The position numbers were made by a program, and so were the translations under genes. A model generated the notes under the pieces. That model saw only the letters and a program-made list of their open reading frames with translations, searched no databases and had not been told where the DNA came from. From Leuctra nigra (taxonomy: Eukaryota; Arthropoda; Insecta; Plecoptera; Leuctridae), in assembly GCA_934045905.1 (NCBI GenBank), contig OW203763.1, positions 16,126,948 through 16,190,947 on the forward strand: a stretch of 64,000 bases of DNA. The letters are read 5' to 3'. Positions 23,401 to 37,000 of the stretch are shown here, piece by piece (the stretch's first letter is position 1; each line of letters starts with the position of its first letter).

Positions 23401-26400
23401 TTTTTGACTGGTGCACGTTTTTATTCTATGACGAACTATTTAATGATATTTGTTTTAATTAGTTTGTACCACGTAGTATTTTATGTAATATTCCAATATC
23501 AAGTAATCTAATCGATCAGGACAAGAAAACTATTCGTCCTATTCTAGGATTACACAGCTATGGAATTTAATTTGAGTAAACGATTTTTCTATTATTTCAA
23601 AATAACATTATTTGGCACTCATACCCACTCATCTTTCAGTTGAGCTATTGAGACCAATGAAATATCGTATCATGGATTCTGTATTGTTTCTAAAAATGAA
23701 AAGATTTAAAATATTAATATTTTAGATTTTAGTATTTTCTGTGTCGAAATGAAACTGTACGATTATGTAGATTGTGAAAGAAGTTATTTCGTTATCTTGT
23801 GAGCTACCGAGACTTCTCATTACGAAAGCTTCCAACAGATAGAGCGATAGTCACATCTCAATACTATACGTCCAAGGCATCCACGCCATAAGCCATGGGA
23901 GGTTCTACATTCCGTAAAATTGGATATTAATGCTTATGATTGATATTTTATAAAATCTGTGATCGCAATCACATATAGAAGGGCTTTTCGGTCGTTCATA
24001 GGGCAAACACGAGTACAAACTGTCCTGAGTCAATTTGGTATATCTGAAATATACATTTTTTAACTTCTATATTTATATATTTATGATTTTAAATAAATTA
24101 AATTTAAATTGTTCTAAATATTACCTCGAACATAATAGTATCAACTTCCTCCTTAATTTCTTCATCGGTCAACACAACGCCATTTTGTGAAGACTCAATG
24201 ATCAGATCCAAGAAAGCCAACCTCTTCTTCTGACCTGCAAGTAAAAGATTAATCGTCAATAATCGGCAAACCTTTAGGAGTAGGATATAGTCCCGAGGTA
24301 ACTTTGGGAGATATTTTTAAAAATAAAATTGTGATAACTTTTGAACCATAAAATTATTTACAATTTATTTGCATTGTGAAAAACAGTTTACGTCTCTTAT
24401 CTTGAGTCGACATGAGAAATATGAGTAGGTACCAACTTATAAGCTTAATTTGTATGGAGAAACTTGACGTGAAAGTAAGAAAAGGGGAGATTTTACCTTT
24501 GCGGCGTTTTGAATCAAACGTATTGTTTAAAAATTTGTGTGAACATTTGTATAATTCCTTTTGGTTCAAAAGTATATCTTAGGAATTCACATCGGGGTAC
24601 ATAAAGATGATGTTTGTTACGTACCAACATCGTTCTCATCCTGATCATCCAAATCATCCCTCAATCCCTTGATCGGTGAAAGTTTGTCCCCATCGCTTGG
24701 TGAAGAAGTTCCATTTGAGGCAGTGATGTAGTTCTTCTGACCTTTCTTAATTTCTTCCTTCTTGCTCTTAATGACCTGAAAGAAGATGCATTTTATGGAC
24801 CACTAATAAAATGCTCTACACCGCACAATATGTAGGAAGGATGAAGTTGCAACATGAGTTGCACTTCCTTTTCAATTTAGTGCACATACAACTGATTGTC
24901 ACGACAGATTAAAAACATTCATGATTTTATATGTAATTTAAAATTTGTATTTGTTCCGATTTCCTTTACTTTTTTAAAATTATTAACTTGTAATGATTTT
25001 CATTTAAGTTGATATTTTCTTTTGTAATATTCCATCAAATATTTTCATTTTGATTTTATTGAGTCGTATCTCATTAATATGTGACATATGTGTGAAACAA
25101 AATTAAATTGTTGTATTGTGTATTTTTTCATTTTTCCTTTATATTTTATATTTTTTCATAAATAAAGGTACAGTTCATACTTCAGTTTTATGCAGTTATA
25201 CATTATGCAATTTTAAAACTAAAATTATTAAACATTAAACATTAATTAATAGCAATAGTTATCATTATCCCACATATATATAACCATCATTAGGTATATC
25301 CCGTCATTTACACGTCAGACCACCAAAATTATATAATAGCAGAGAGAGACTGTAGCAATTGGAAGTCGGCATGGTAACGATGATGTAGATGAATGAAGAA
25401 TAAGAATTGAAGTTGAGAAGGAGATGATCGAGCCCTATTAGTACGGAACCTTCCGCAATACTTCGCCTATGGGAAACAAGTCCAGCAAGTAACTGCACAA
25501 CATGGTATAATCGCCGATCAAAAATTGTGCTAAACTGTGGTTATACCTTTCTAGTTAGCCCATGGATAATTTCAAGAAGATTTTCCTGCATTTTCCCATA
25601 CTTGGTGAAATTGAAAAGCCATTCAGGACGCAGCCAAACTCTGGTGTGTCTCAAATGAAGGATGTCGCACATTCTGAAAGCATTCATACAGTCATTTAGA
25701 ATACCCATACTATTTTATTTAACATAAATAATTTAGATAAAATGATACTTAATGAACAAAAAGTTAAACTATACAAAATTACGAGAAACAATGCAATACA
25801 GATTTACGTGAATACCTTCTATAATACAGATGTTACGTGAAAAAAGAGTATAGTGGATTTCAGAAAAAACAGTAGCTACCTTCTTTGCTTTCCATATCAA
25901 TACTGATACATTTTTGGATACATTTTTTTAACTTGATAATTAATCAAGGTTTTTTCTTAAAAAATGGATTCGTGCAGAGAAATTCACAATAAAAAGTTGT
26001 AACAAAAGCATAAAGCTTCCCAAACATCAAGGCGTAATATTAAGTAACAGGTTTCTAAGATGTTTATCAAACAAATAAATTAAATATCTTCACGGTTCCT
26101 CATAATTCAAGTTGCCATTGTTCATGATAACAACCAGTGGTAGCTATCGTAATGACTATGATTGCAATATCAAATGTATACCTACGCGAAAAACAATATT
26201 TATAAAAAGAGGTTCCAATTTTTTATAAGGTGTTATCATGTAGTTCGTGTATCATATGCAGTCTAATGATTATTTATTTACTCTGAAGAGAAGTCTTTTT
26301 TGTGGTGCAAATGTATAAAATTAGTAAAGGTTAAAACCGTGATTATTTAAATGAAACATTTTCCTTATACTGAATCCGCTCATGCAATGCTAATTATAAA

Positions 26401-27948
26401 TGAGTGAAGTGTAGGCACTTATTTCCAAATTACTTAAATCCTGCAGATACCCATCTAACCATAATTATAGAATTGATTGGCTTGATATATTCGTGTTTCC
26501 ATTTACCTACGTATTATAAACTATTTACTTGTCCATACCAACAAGGAAAAGCAAGAAAATATGCAAATTGACGAACCTATATCAAACAGAAACCTGACAA
26601 CAAGATTGGACAAGGATTCTAGAAAATCAATTTGAAATTAATGAAAAACGCATCATGGCACTATTTATTGATTGAGTAACACCCGTCAAAAAATCATCTC
26701 GCAAGCTCGCAAAATCATAAAATATCGACAAATACAAAGTAATAAAATGATATTAATTGTCACTTTTGAAAATAAAGCTTTCTTTCAATAATAAGATAAA
26801 TATTATCTTCTCTAAGCTTGACGATCAGAGCCCCTTGAAATTGAACTCTCCCTTGTCTCTCCGGCCACTTGCTTATGAGGTCATGGCAGCTCTAATAATG
26901 ATAATTCCCGGCTATAACTTTCGACTGAGAAAAAACACACAAATCCTCAGTCGAGAGCTGCTACGGGAATCAAACCCGGGCCTGGAGTGCAAGTCCTGTA
27001 CGCTGTTGTCTGAGCCAACTTGCTCTTTTCTCTGTATGGAAAATGGCTCTGTTGCTTATACCTAAAGATATAAATACCTACAATTGACTATACAAAGACT
27101 TTAATGCTAAACCATCTACCTTCCGAACTACCATAACCACAAAAACAAAAATAGGTTCATTTACAATGTAAATCAGTATAGTGAGTAGAAAACAACTTTT
27201 TCGAGTTCGGAGAGGGAGAATTTGCTAGGGTTGTAGATTAGTTTAAGTCGGATTAAGTGAAATTGTAGTGCTTGAATCCAGGTTTGAATGGTCAAGGAGT
27301 CTGACAAGGATGCACCGCATTCATCTCTAGGGTGAAGATCATTATTATCTTGACTGATGGAGAGGCTAGAATGCCAAGTACCCTGAGAAAATATTATGTG
27401 AATATTTTGAATATTATTTGGATATCATTTAGGTGAACAATTTTGATTTTGCTAAAGTCATCTTCAGTTCCGGCCAGGGGCGGATTAATGATTTTGGCGC
27501 CCCTAGGCTAATTCAAGCGTGGCGCCCCCCTCCCCCCCCCCCCTAAAATTCTAAAAAGAAAACATGGATCTAGAAAATCCCTACAGATATACAGATATAT
27601 AATCTGTAACTATTGCTTTTAGAGATACCTATTGGCCCCGCAGGGAATTTTTTGAGCTTTTGATACAAAAGAATCGAATTTGAAGCTATTTTGGCATCCT
27701 TTTCAAAGAAATTTAAAATTTGTGATATGCAAATTACAACAAAAAAAAATACCAGGGGGCGCCACGGCGCCCCCTGGTAGCTTGCGCCCCTAGGCTATAG
27801 CCTTTCTAGCCTAATGGGTAATCCGCCCCTGGTTCCGGCGGTGAAGAAAAGCAAGTGGTGTTGCTCAGTTCGAGAAGAGGAAACACAGTTGAGACTAATA
27901 AGTAAATTACTATTTCATTTTTTGGAAGGTCTTCTTTCTTTCTTCCCT

Positions 27949-28020
<72 letters not shown>

Positions 28021-31000
28021 GGGGGCGATCAGAAAGCCGTTTTCATTGCTCTTTTAAAATAATATTTAAATATATGATATCAAGTTTTCAGTACACTAAG
28101 TACTTAGATTCGAATGAAACCAACTTGAAAGAAATCGGGATCACATCTTCAAGCCTCCACCATCTTTTACTCACAGACCATTAAACGTTTCAAGTCAAAT
28201 CATATCGGTTTAAGTTATCTCATTTATTAGCGAACGACGTTCAATTTGGGCATGTCCTTGATCAGGCTCAACATGGGCTGTAAAAAATTTAAATGTATCC
28301 CACTTTATCCAAAAAATATGTTCCTTATAGATTATGTTATATAATCAAAAAGTCAAAATTCCGAACACATGCAGAATGAATTAAGAAACGTGTTATTACT
28401 TCATGACGGCCATTGCGTATTCAAATCCTCCCTTGTCTTGGGTTTTCTTGCTCACGCCCATAGCAGTTTCTGAAAAACAGATCAAAAGTTAGATATTTGT
28501 ATTATTTGTACCCGAGTTCGATGAAAAATATATAATTCTAAACAATCACAGTCCTTGCATCCGCTGCATTTGAGGTATTCATGAGAGTATACCATGGCTC
28601 AAGAAAAGAAGAAATGTGATACACCTTTTGGAAAATAGCAGCAATTAAGAGGCAAACGGAAGCGAACGGGAATCGCAAGTTCGTCAGAGCGTTTTTTTGA
28701 AATTTTGTCTTCCCACTAATTTTTTTAAAAAATCAGATAGTAACGACCCATTACAGCCTAATAGACTAAATAATGCCGCACACTAGAGTACTTTATGACC
28801 TCTGGTGCGACCTCAAAGTGTTAAATACGGTTATTTTTTATTATTTTACTAAAAATATCGTATTTAACACTTTGAGGTCGTACCAGAGGTCATAAAGTAC
28901 TCCAGTGTCCGGCAAGATTTAGTCTATTAGGCTGTAATGGGTCGTTACTATCTGATTTTTTTAAATTATTTAGTGGGAAGACAAAATTTCAAAAAAGCGC
29001 TCTGACGAACCGTGCGATTCCCGTTCGCTTCCGTTTGCCTCTTAAATTGGAGAATGCAGCAATGAAAATGAAGCACCATACGCGAGAGATAGTGAAGGAT
29101 ATAGAAAAGGATGTCTACTAAATAGGTTGTATGGACTTGGATTGATATACTAAGTTAATAATAATGTGTATTGTATTTTACTGTATTTCTGTATAGGTTA
29201 TGTAAGAATAGCCACTAGGTCAAACCTCGTCATTGTGAAAGACGACAAATAAATGAATTAATATTTAAGTCTACAGTAACGGCATCAAATTCTAGATCCA
29301 GTAGGTAATTTTCTACCGGAACTAGTTATGTAACTATAACTCATATCAAAACGACTTAAGTGTTAATACAAAAAGTTACTAAAAAGCATTCATTGTAATT
29401 TAAATATTACAAATTGGTTATAAATTGTGCTTCTACCATGAGATGCAGATATTTTGAGTATAAAAACTGGTGAAGCTAAATATAAAAAAGTGGGTCCGCA
29501 AAACATAAAAAGAGTATTTTAGACGATTATTTTTACTAACTTTTGCTATTTTACGAAAACTGGCCTTGAAGGAGCACTCTCAGTAATCATGAATAACAAG
29601 AAAAAAAATGTATTGTGAATGTTTTTATTTTTAATTTACTTCTGAATTATTTTTTCCACACAAATTCGGAACGGAGATCGAGCTTGGTTCTCGCATATGA
29701 AATGCATATATCTTATAAATCTTATACTAGATGTAGTTAAATGCGAGTGCTGCACTTCTCGTTGAGTATAGAGAGCCCTGAGTGTATTGACTACGAAGAA
29801 TCATTATTTCCAAGTAGAAATGGCGAAACAGATCACTTTTTTGCAATATTGTGGTCATATTGGCATCAATGCTATTGTTTTATTGTATATCAAATACAAG
29901 TACGATTCGATGCGAACCAAGGCTGAAATAATTACAAGTCACTAAAAAATAAAATGTAAAACATTGTCTAACACAAAGGTACGTGTCCTGACACATCAAA
30001 ATCCTTTAAAATATATTTCTATGATTGTACAATGAGTTTTAGGCTAATGTAGATTTAATTTCATATGACGGTTAGCAAAGCGTGTTGTGTTTTTTTTTTA
30101 TGTATAACTAATTGTACGAACTTCTTGGAAAGGCAGCATTTATATGATTCTACTGTGTGATAATGTTTTCGTTTCATAACTTTTTTTATTGGTAGTGATA
30201 GAAAAGTGTATCAAAAATAGAATATGTATAATTTGGTCGTACGTCTTTATCATAAAACACATTAAAACTATCAGTTGAATATCTCAACTCTAAAGTAAAC
30301 TTTTGATGCAATTGTAATTAATGCATTTTTGCAAAAACTGAAGAATCTGGTTAGAATTTGAAAATACATAGACGATATAAATAATAATTATAGTGACTAT
30401 TGTAATGATACTTTTAATTAAATTGTGTAATAAACTATGAACTTAATGAGAATTACATGCATTTCGTTTTATTGAATGATAAGGTAACAAACCGTAGGTA
30501 GGTGCTAAAATGTATTATTTATATATAATACTCTAAAGTCAGTAAATTGAAGGAACCGAAAACTGATAAGTGTCTAAATGTTTAATGTTTAACGCCGTAT
30601 TGTTCAGTAACTGGTTTGACGGATGAATGATTACGATAATAATTGGGAGATGATGATGGTGATGATGGGAGAATAGGTAAGTGAATAGAGGTGGTAGTGG
30701 CTTATTAGTAGGGAACATTTCCAGGGCAAAAACCACAAAAACTCAGTGAGTAAGATCCACAACGGGGATCGAACACAAGCTTTCGGGGTGTAAATTTCCA
30801 TATAAAAGTCTTTATGAATCGTCAGTGCCAATTTCAATCGGATCATCTAGTCAAATCTAAGCACTGATTCATATTTTCTGTGTAGATCTCAAAGTTTAAG
30901 AAATCATCTCACCAAGTAGGATCTCCACAGTGCATTCACTCATGTAATCGTGGACATCGAAAGTTTTCCCTTTTTCAAGTTTCAATTTGTCAACCACTGC

Positions 31001-34000
31001 CTTGCTGTTTGTGTTGAACAGTTCTACAAACGATTTGAGAACGTTCAAGTGGAAGGTGGGTGCGATCAACTTGCGATGGGAACGCCACTTTTCACCTGGA
31101 AAGAGAAACAAAACAATATGTCAACAAATGTTGATAGAAATCTACGATAGAAAATAAATGTTTCGTACATTATACACGAAATGAGATCTACATACAAATT
31201 AAACTATTATAAAATAATACTAGGAATTAGGTCTAACAAAAAAATCTGTTAGATCATCAATCATCATTATGGACAATAATAAGTATGTATTTTGATGCTT
31301 TTTATGCACACCTTACACATATTTCTAATATAATACTTATAGTATTTTTCTCTGCGAACGTATTATCGCCCTATGGAAGGGATCATGGTGGAAGGGATGC
31401 TAAAAACGAGGGGTTTTGACCGATTTTGCCAAGCTTGGCCCAATACGCTGGTAGAGAAAAATACTGTAGTTATTGGTTTTGAAAGAACTGAAAGGGAAGT
31501 CAAGTAAATTGTTGTATTCCGATCTTTGGCGCTATTATGTGTTATTACTTTCTATTAAGTGTATTGAGCAATGAAGTTGTTTACTCTTGAATATCGCATG
31601 TACACTTATCTGGTAGTTATGTGCTATTCTTACGAATTCATTCCTAGTTAATCATTATCACCTACAATTGCATTATAATCAAGCTCTAGATCATTCCCCA
31701 GAAATGAAACAAACCGGAAATCATTCTATTATTCAAGGATAGAGATCAATGAAACATCCAATTCCTCACATATTGTGTATTGCCAACTGTTCTTAAAATC
31801 AGAAAACTGTTTGATTTTACTTTACACGGGATGAGAATTGTCAAAAAGAAAAACATAACTGAAATCAGAGTAAAACAATGCGATGTATAAAACACGACAT
31901 GACAATGTTTGTTTACCAGCAGAGTATGGAGTATTTACCATCCAAGGTCGCTGTTGCGTGGAAGTGCGCCAAGTGTACCTACTACACTACAGTATAGATT
32001 GGAATAAGTTATAATTCTCACCACTACCTGTGCAAGATATTTAGAGTGTATGCCTGTAGTTGGTAGCATGGTACCAACTACCAACTTGGTTTTAGGTTGT
32101 ACAATGAACTTCCGAAAAGTGTTAAAAATGAGAGCAGTCAAGTATTATTTAGAATTGAATGTATTAAGTTTGTAAAAGAAAAATTTCACTAGGATTATTA
32201 TTTATTAAGAATGTTGATTTTAAAATGTCTACTGTGTAACGTATCCATTGTAATCTGACTGAAGTGTACTTAAATAGCAAATTGCTAAATAAAATATATC
32301 AATCAATCAAATACAGCATGTAGTATAATAGCCTGGCCATGCTCGCGATTCAAATCACGCTTCGAACTATCAATTTTTTTTTATGATCGCACAAGTTCGA
32401 ATATTGTTTGGAATAGAGAGCCATTTTGGAATCCCAGTGAGAATTATGCCCATATAGGGGCCGTCATCTTTGGAACTGTCCCCCAGCTGCGAGTATGCTT
32501 TGTGATGTTTCTAACTTCATTTCAGAATCGACTTATAGCCCAGTAATTTAAAGCAAAAAAAGAGCTGAACCCACCACTAATTGCAACAGAAGGTTTCAAT
32601 ACATGAATCGATTCAGAAAAATGCCCTCTACAACATATCCAAAATCCTCCCGAATCCGAGTGCCGGAAGTACTTTTTAATCACTTTTTTAAGTTAATTCC
32701 CCATGTTAATTCCATCCTCCAAAAAAAATATTCATGTAACTCCGATTTTGACGAAATTTGGCAGAATTGTTCACCATCCTAAAAGAACACAAATAGCTCT
32801 CTTAGCGTTTTCCTCTAAATCTCATCGTTTGGGAAATATGGACCTCGCAAAACGTCAAATTACACTCAAAGTGGCCTAAATCGTCGAAAACTGACTAAAA
32901 TATTACTTTCAATGGGCCATATTTCCCAAACGATGAGATTAAGAGGAAAACGCTAAGAGAGCTATTTGTGTTCAATTAGATTGGTGAACAATTCTGCAAG
33001 TTTCGTCAAAATCGGAGTTACACGATTTTTTTTTTTTTTTTTGGAAGATGGAATTAACATGGGAAATTAACTTAAAAAGTGATTAAAAAGTACTTCCGGC
33101 ACTCGGATTCGGGAGGATTTTGGATATGTTGTAGAGGGCATTTTTCTGAATCGATTCATGTATTGAAACCTTCTGTTGCAATTAGTGGTGGTTATAATCA
33201 CAAAATTACTGGACTATTAGGACTCTCATAGTTGTCACTTACCGGAACTAATAAGCAATCCTTCTCCCAACCACGGCTTGAAGAACTTATATTCCGTTGC
33301 TTTATCAAGGATGGTGTTACTTCCCAATACAAGCTGAAATCAAGACAAAATAATCAATTTTACGCAATTCTGCTCAATATTCAAATTGCCCAGCATTTTA
33401 AGAAATCTCTTCAATTATATTGTTTTAAATTAAATTATATCAGAGCTCAATTGACTCTCTTGATAACGACATAAACATTGGGAATTATTCATTGTGACAA
33501 CACTGTTTCATTAGTAATTATTATTTACATTCATTGAATGATCTGATCATTTTGTAGCAATTTTCAAATTTTTGTTTATCAATTTCAATTGGCCCAGCAT
33601 CAGTTCTCAGATGAACGAAGTTGTTCCCCTAAACTTTAAATCAATTCGATTATAGACATATGGACATATTGTCAATCGCAATCGAAATTGAGTTAATTCT
33701 GATGAAGATGCTAATTATAAATTAGCAATAATAATAGTTTGGCCCAAATAAGACAAAATTCCAAACTACTTAAAATAATTTAATTACGTTGTTTCTTACT
33801 TGTTACTTGTTGTCAACAAGTTAATCATCAGTTAAAATGAATAGATTGTATATTTTGCTGTAAACCTTTGACTTTAAATACATATTTGTCCGATAATTTC
33901 AATTACAATAAAGGTAAGTTTGTGAAGTTATAAATTGTTTATTACTGTGTGTTCACTTATTCGTTTACTTTCTTACCTCCACATCTCTTGGATCTGTTAT

Positions 34001-37000
34001 GAACACGATCAGTTTGGGACCGATCCACATTTTGATTACTGATCCAAACTCGAAGCTTAGGTCGTATATCTTCTTAAACAACTCTGGAATGTACAAGAAA
34101 CAACAATTAATTAATATGAATGAGTGAATTGGAAAACAATCTTTTGAATGGTGCTGTGAATTTTGATATTGTTTTCTTGTGGAACATTCCTGAAAAGTCT
34201 GTGATTTCAGTAGGTATGGTATGATCAGGTATGAAGTGGAAATATATTTTAATATTTTAAAACTGTGGCAGACTGTACAAATTGTTTTTGAGCTTTGACA
34301 TCGTAGATAATGTGTCTGATGAACGATTAGCTAGGATTATTCGTCCGCCACTCAGTGCCACATTCGCGTAGCGTTGGACCCATAATGTAAAGTTCACTCT
34401 TGGACCAATCATAAGCCGAGCTTTCCAAGCCATAATGTAAAGTTCACTCTTGGACCAATCATAAGCCGAGCTTTCCAAGCTACATCTGCTGTTGATTGGC
34501 TAACGCATCAATGTGAGACTAATGGTGATGGACAAGGTTGGAAACTTGAATTTTCGTATCTGGACCACCAGAATGTCATGGTGTGTCGATTACTCCAATA
34601 TAATCTACGATTAATTATAACTAACTCATATTGACAAAGTCGTCATCTTTGGCTGTTATTCTTGCTGCGATAAGTCAACGCATTGATTAACCAGTAGCCT
34701 AAAATTCATCGTTTTCTCTTTGGTTTCTGTTTCTGGTGTCTGTGGCTACATTTGCTTAAAAATCCACGATAGCCATGCACCAATTATGGAATGTAATAAT
34801 AATGTATATTTTGCGAGTTTTAATTATATTTTGTCAATTACTTTAAATGCTTTTAATTTTAGCTGTGGTTATTTATACTCGTTATATCCTTGATAAAATG
34901 TTTTTTGCCGTTTTAGAGCAATTACAATTTTGTTCACAAGTCTCTCTCGATTCTTGTAAATCTTTTGCGCAGTTCGTTTCAAAAACACATTTTATTTCCT
35001 TAGATTCTCCTTATCTCGAGATAAAATCTGGATAACCATAAGACGAATGCTGAGACAGTTTCAATTTTATACAATGCTATCAGTTCATGGTAACTTCTCA
35101 ATTGCTCATAATGATTCATTTGCGTCATTATGCTCGCTGAATAGCTGACTAACTTTATCAAACATAATCATCAGAGAGAATCAACAACAACAACGACAAC
35201 TACTACATTCCAGGCAGACTTATTTTCCGACTTTTTGCATGGTTTAACGAGTATGTGTGACGTAACTTGGCAGAATGTAATTCCTTCCATTAAAACCTGA
35301 AGGACACTTTGATCATTGATTATAAGCTCGACAAATTATTAACGATTAAACGCTAATTTACAATCAATCATTACGAGTTAAAATCGTTTCTATTTTCCGA
35401 GTAATTCCAGCAGTTTCGATATTTTCTGTAACATCAACGCATTGTGTTCTGCAGGAGAGCTTGTATGAGTTTATTTGGAGATTAGTTTAAATGTGTGAGG
35501 ATTGGAATGGAGTTGATCTCAAGAAAATGTTATTGAACATTTTGCTCTTTGCTAGATTCCCCCTTTCTTCGCCATTGTTCAGAATATAATTCCCCCTCCC
35601 TAGATAAACTCCAACACAAAAAGGTGAATTCCAAAATAATATGCCTTTATTTAAATATTTATATTTCCTCCACGGTTTTTTGGGGAATATAATATGTTTG
35701 CGCAGACAGATATGTTTGTTTATATGTTTGGCATGTGAAAATGTTGAAATTCAATAATGTATTTTGATATTTTGTCACCGAAGAGTATTTCTTCACAATT
35801 ATGAGAATTCGTTTTTAAAAGTATATTTTTGGAGTTTTTTTACGGCATCAAATCCCCCCTGGAACCTTATAATCCCCCACTGTGGGAATTCTCCTACTGG
35901 TTGAGAACCATTGGACTAGATCAAACCGGATCAAACCGGATCAAACACAAACTTCTAATCATGTTCTGTGTCAATAATATCTCTAGGCTAGAATTCACAA
36001 CATTCTATTGAAGTAAAACCACAAGGAACTTTTATCGACGGGATCGAACCCAGGACTGCAGAACATGATCGTTATCAATAATACCACTGACGAAGCCATA
36101 ATTTACAATATTTTATAAAGTCAGTTGCTACTTCCTACTTCTCGGACCTCTCGCTCAAGTAAAACTAACAATTGGCACTGAAAACGCATGATAGAGTATT
36201 TCACTGAAATACTAAAGATAGTAATGATAAAATTACAAAACTCTTTTATATGAGTATCTTTACTTAGACATTCGATTACAAATACATAAAAAGAATGCGG
36301 TAACTGATCAAAAAATATACTCATTAATCAGAAAAAGCTGAGTTAAACTATAATATAGAAAAAAATCAACATAATATTTTTAAAAGTAAATAATTTAATC
36401 AATGTGTACACAAACTCTTGTTGAAACGATGAAAACAGATAATCAATGCCGGGAACCCTTTGCTCTCCTCAAGACCTAACAAGACCTAACGAACCTAGTC
36501 AGTAGTCAAGTGCCCCTTGGAATGTTGTCTGCCATTAAAATTCTTTGTTCAGATGTACCTGTGATATTTTCTCAAATTAGGAACAAATCGTAGATTTCTA
36601 AAATCATTTAAAAAAAATAGTTGTGAGAGATTCAAGTTCAATCAACAAGAGTTAAATTAAAATGACCTCAGGAAATGTTTATCTGGAAAACTGCCAACTG
36701 AGAGTGAATGCGAATGTACGTTTATTGCGAATCACCGGAGGTATTATACGGAGTTGGCAAACATCCTTCCGGGAGAAGGAACACGTGCTAAACAACCTTA
36801 TATTTTATAAGTACAAATAGGTCATGCAATGTTAGTAACTTGCAGTTGCTGCCCGTCAATTCAATGTCATGCACATATGAGGAATATTACATGTTCTCTG
36901 ATATTGATCTATTTTAACATTTTCAAAGATCAATACCACGGTCGGGGGCAGGGAAAGATAAACCCTGTTTAACATGGCCAGGTATAGGACGGCCTATGCT

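Noticed and set aside
27814..28062. Open frame with FLSF repeats
   Set aside because: It is the translation of the (CTTT)n tract.
36030..36090. tRNA gene suggested by a perfect B box
   Set aside because: Acceptor and anticodon stems do not pair, and similar B boxes occur in related SINE copies.
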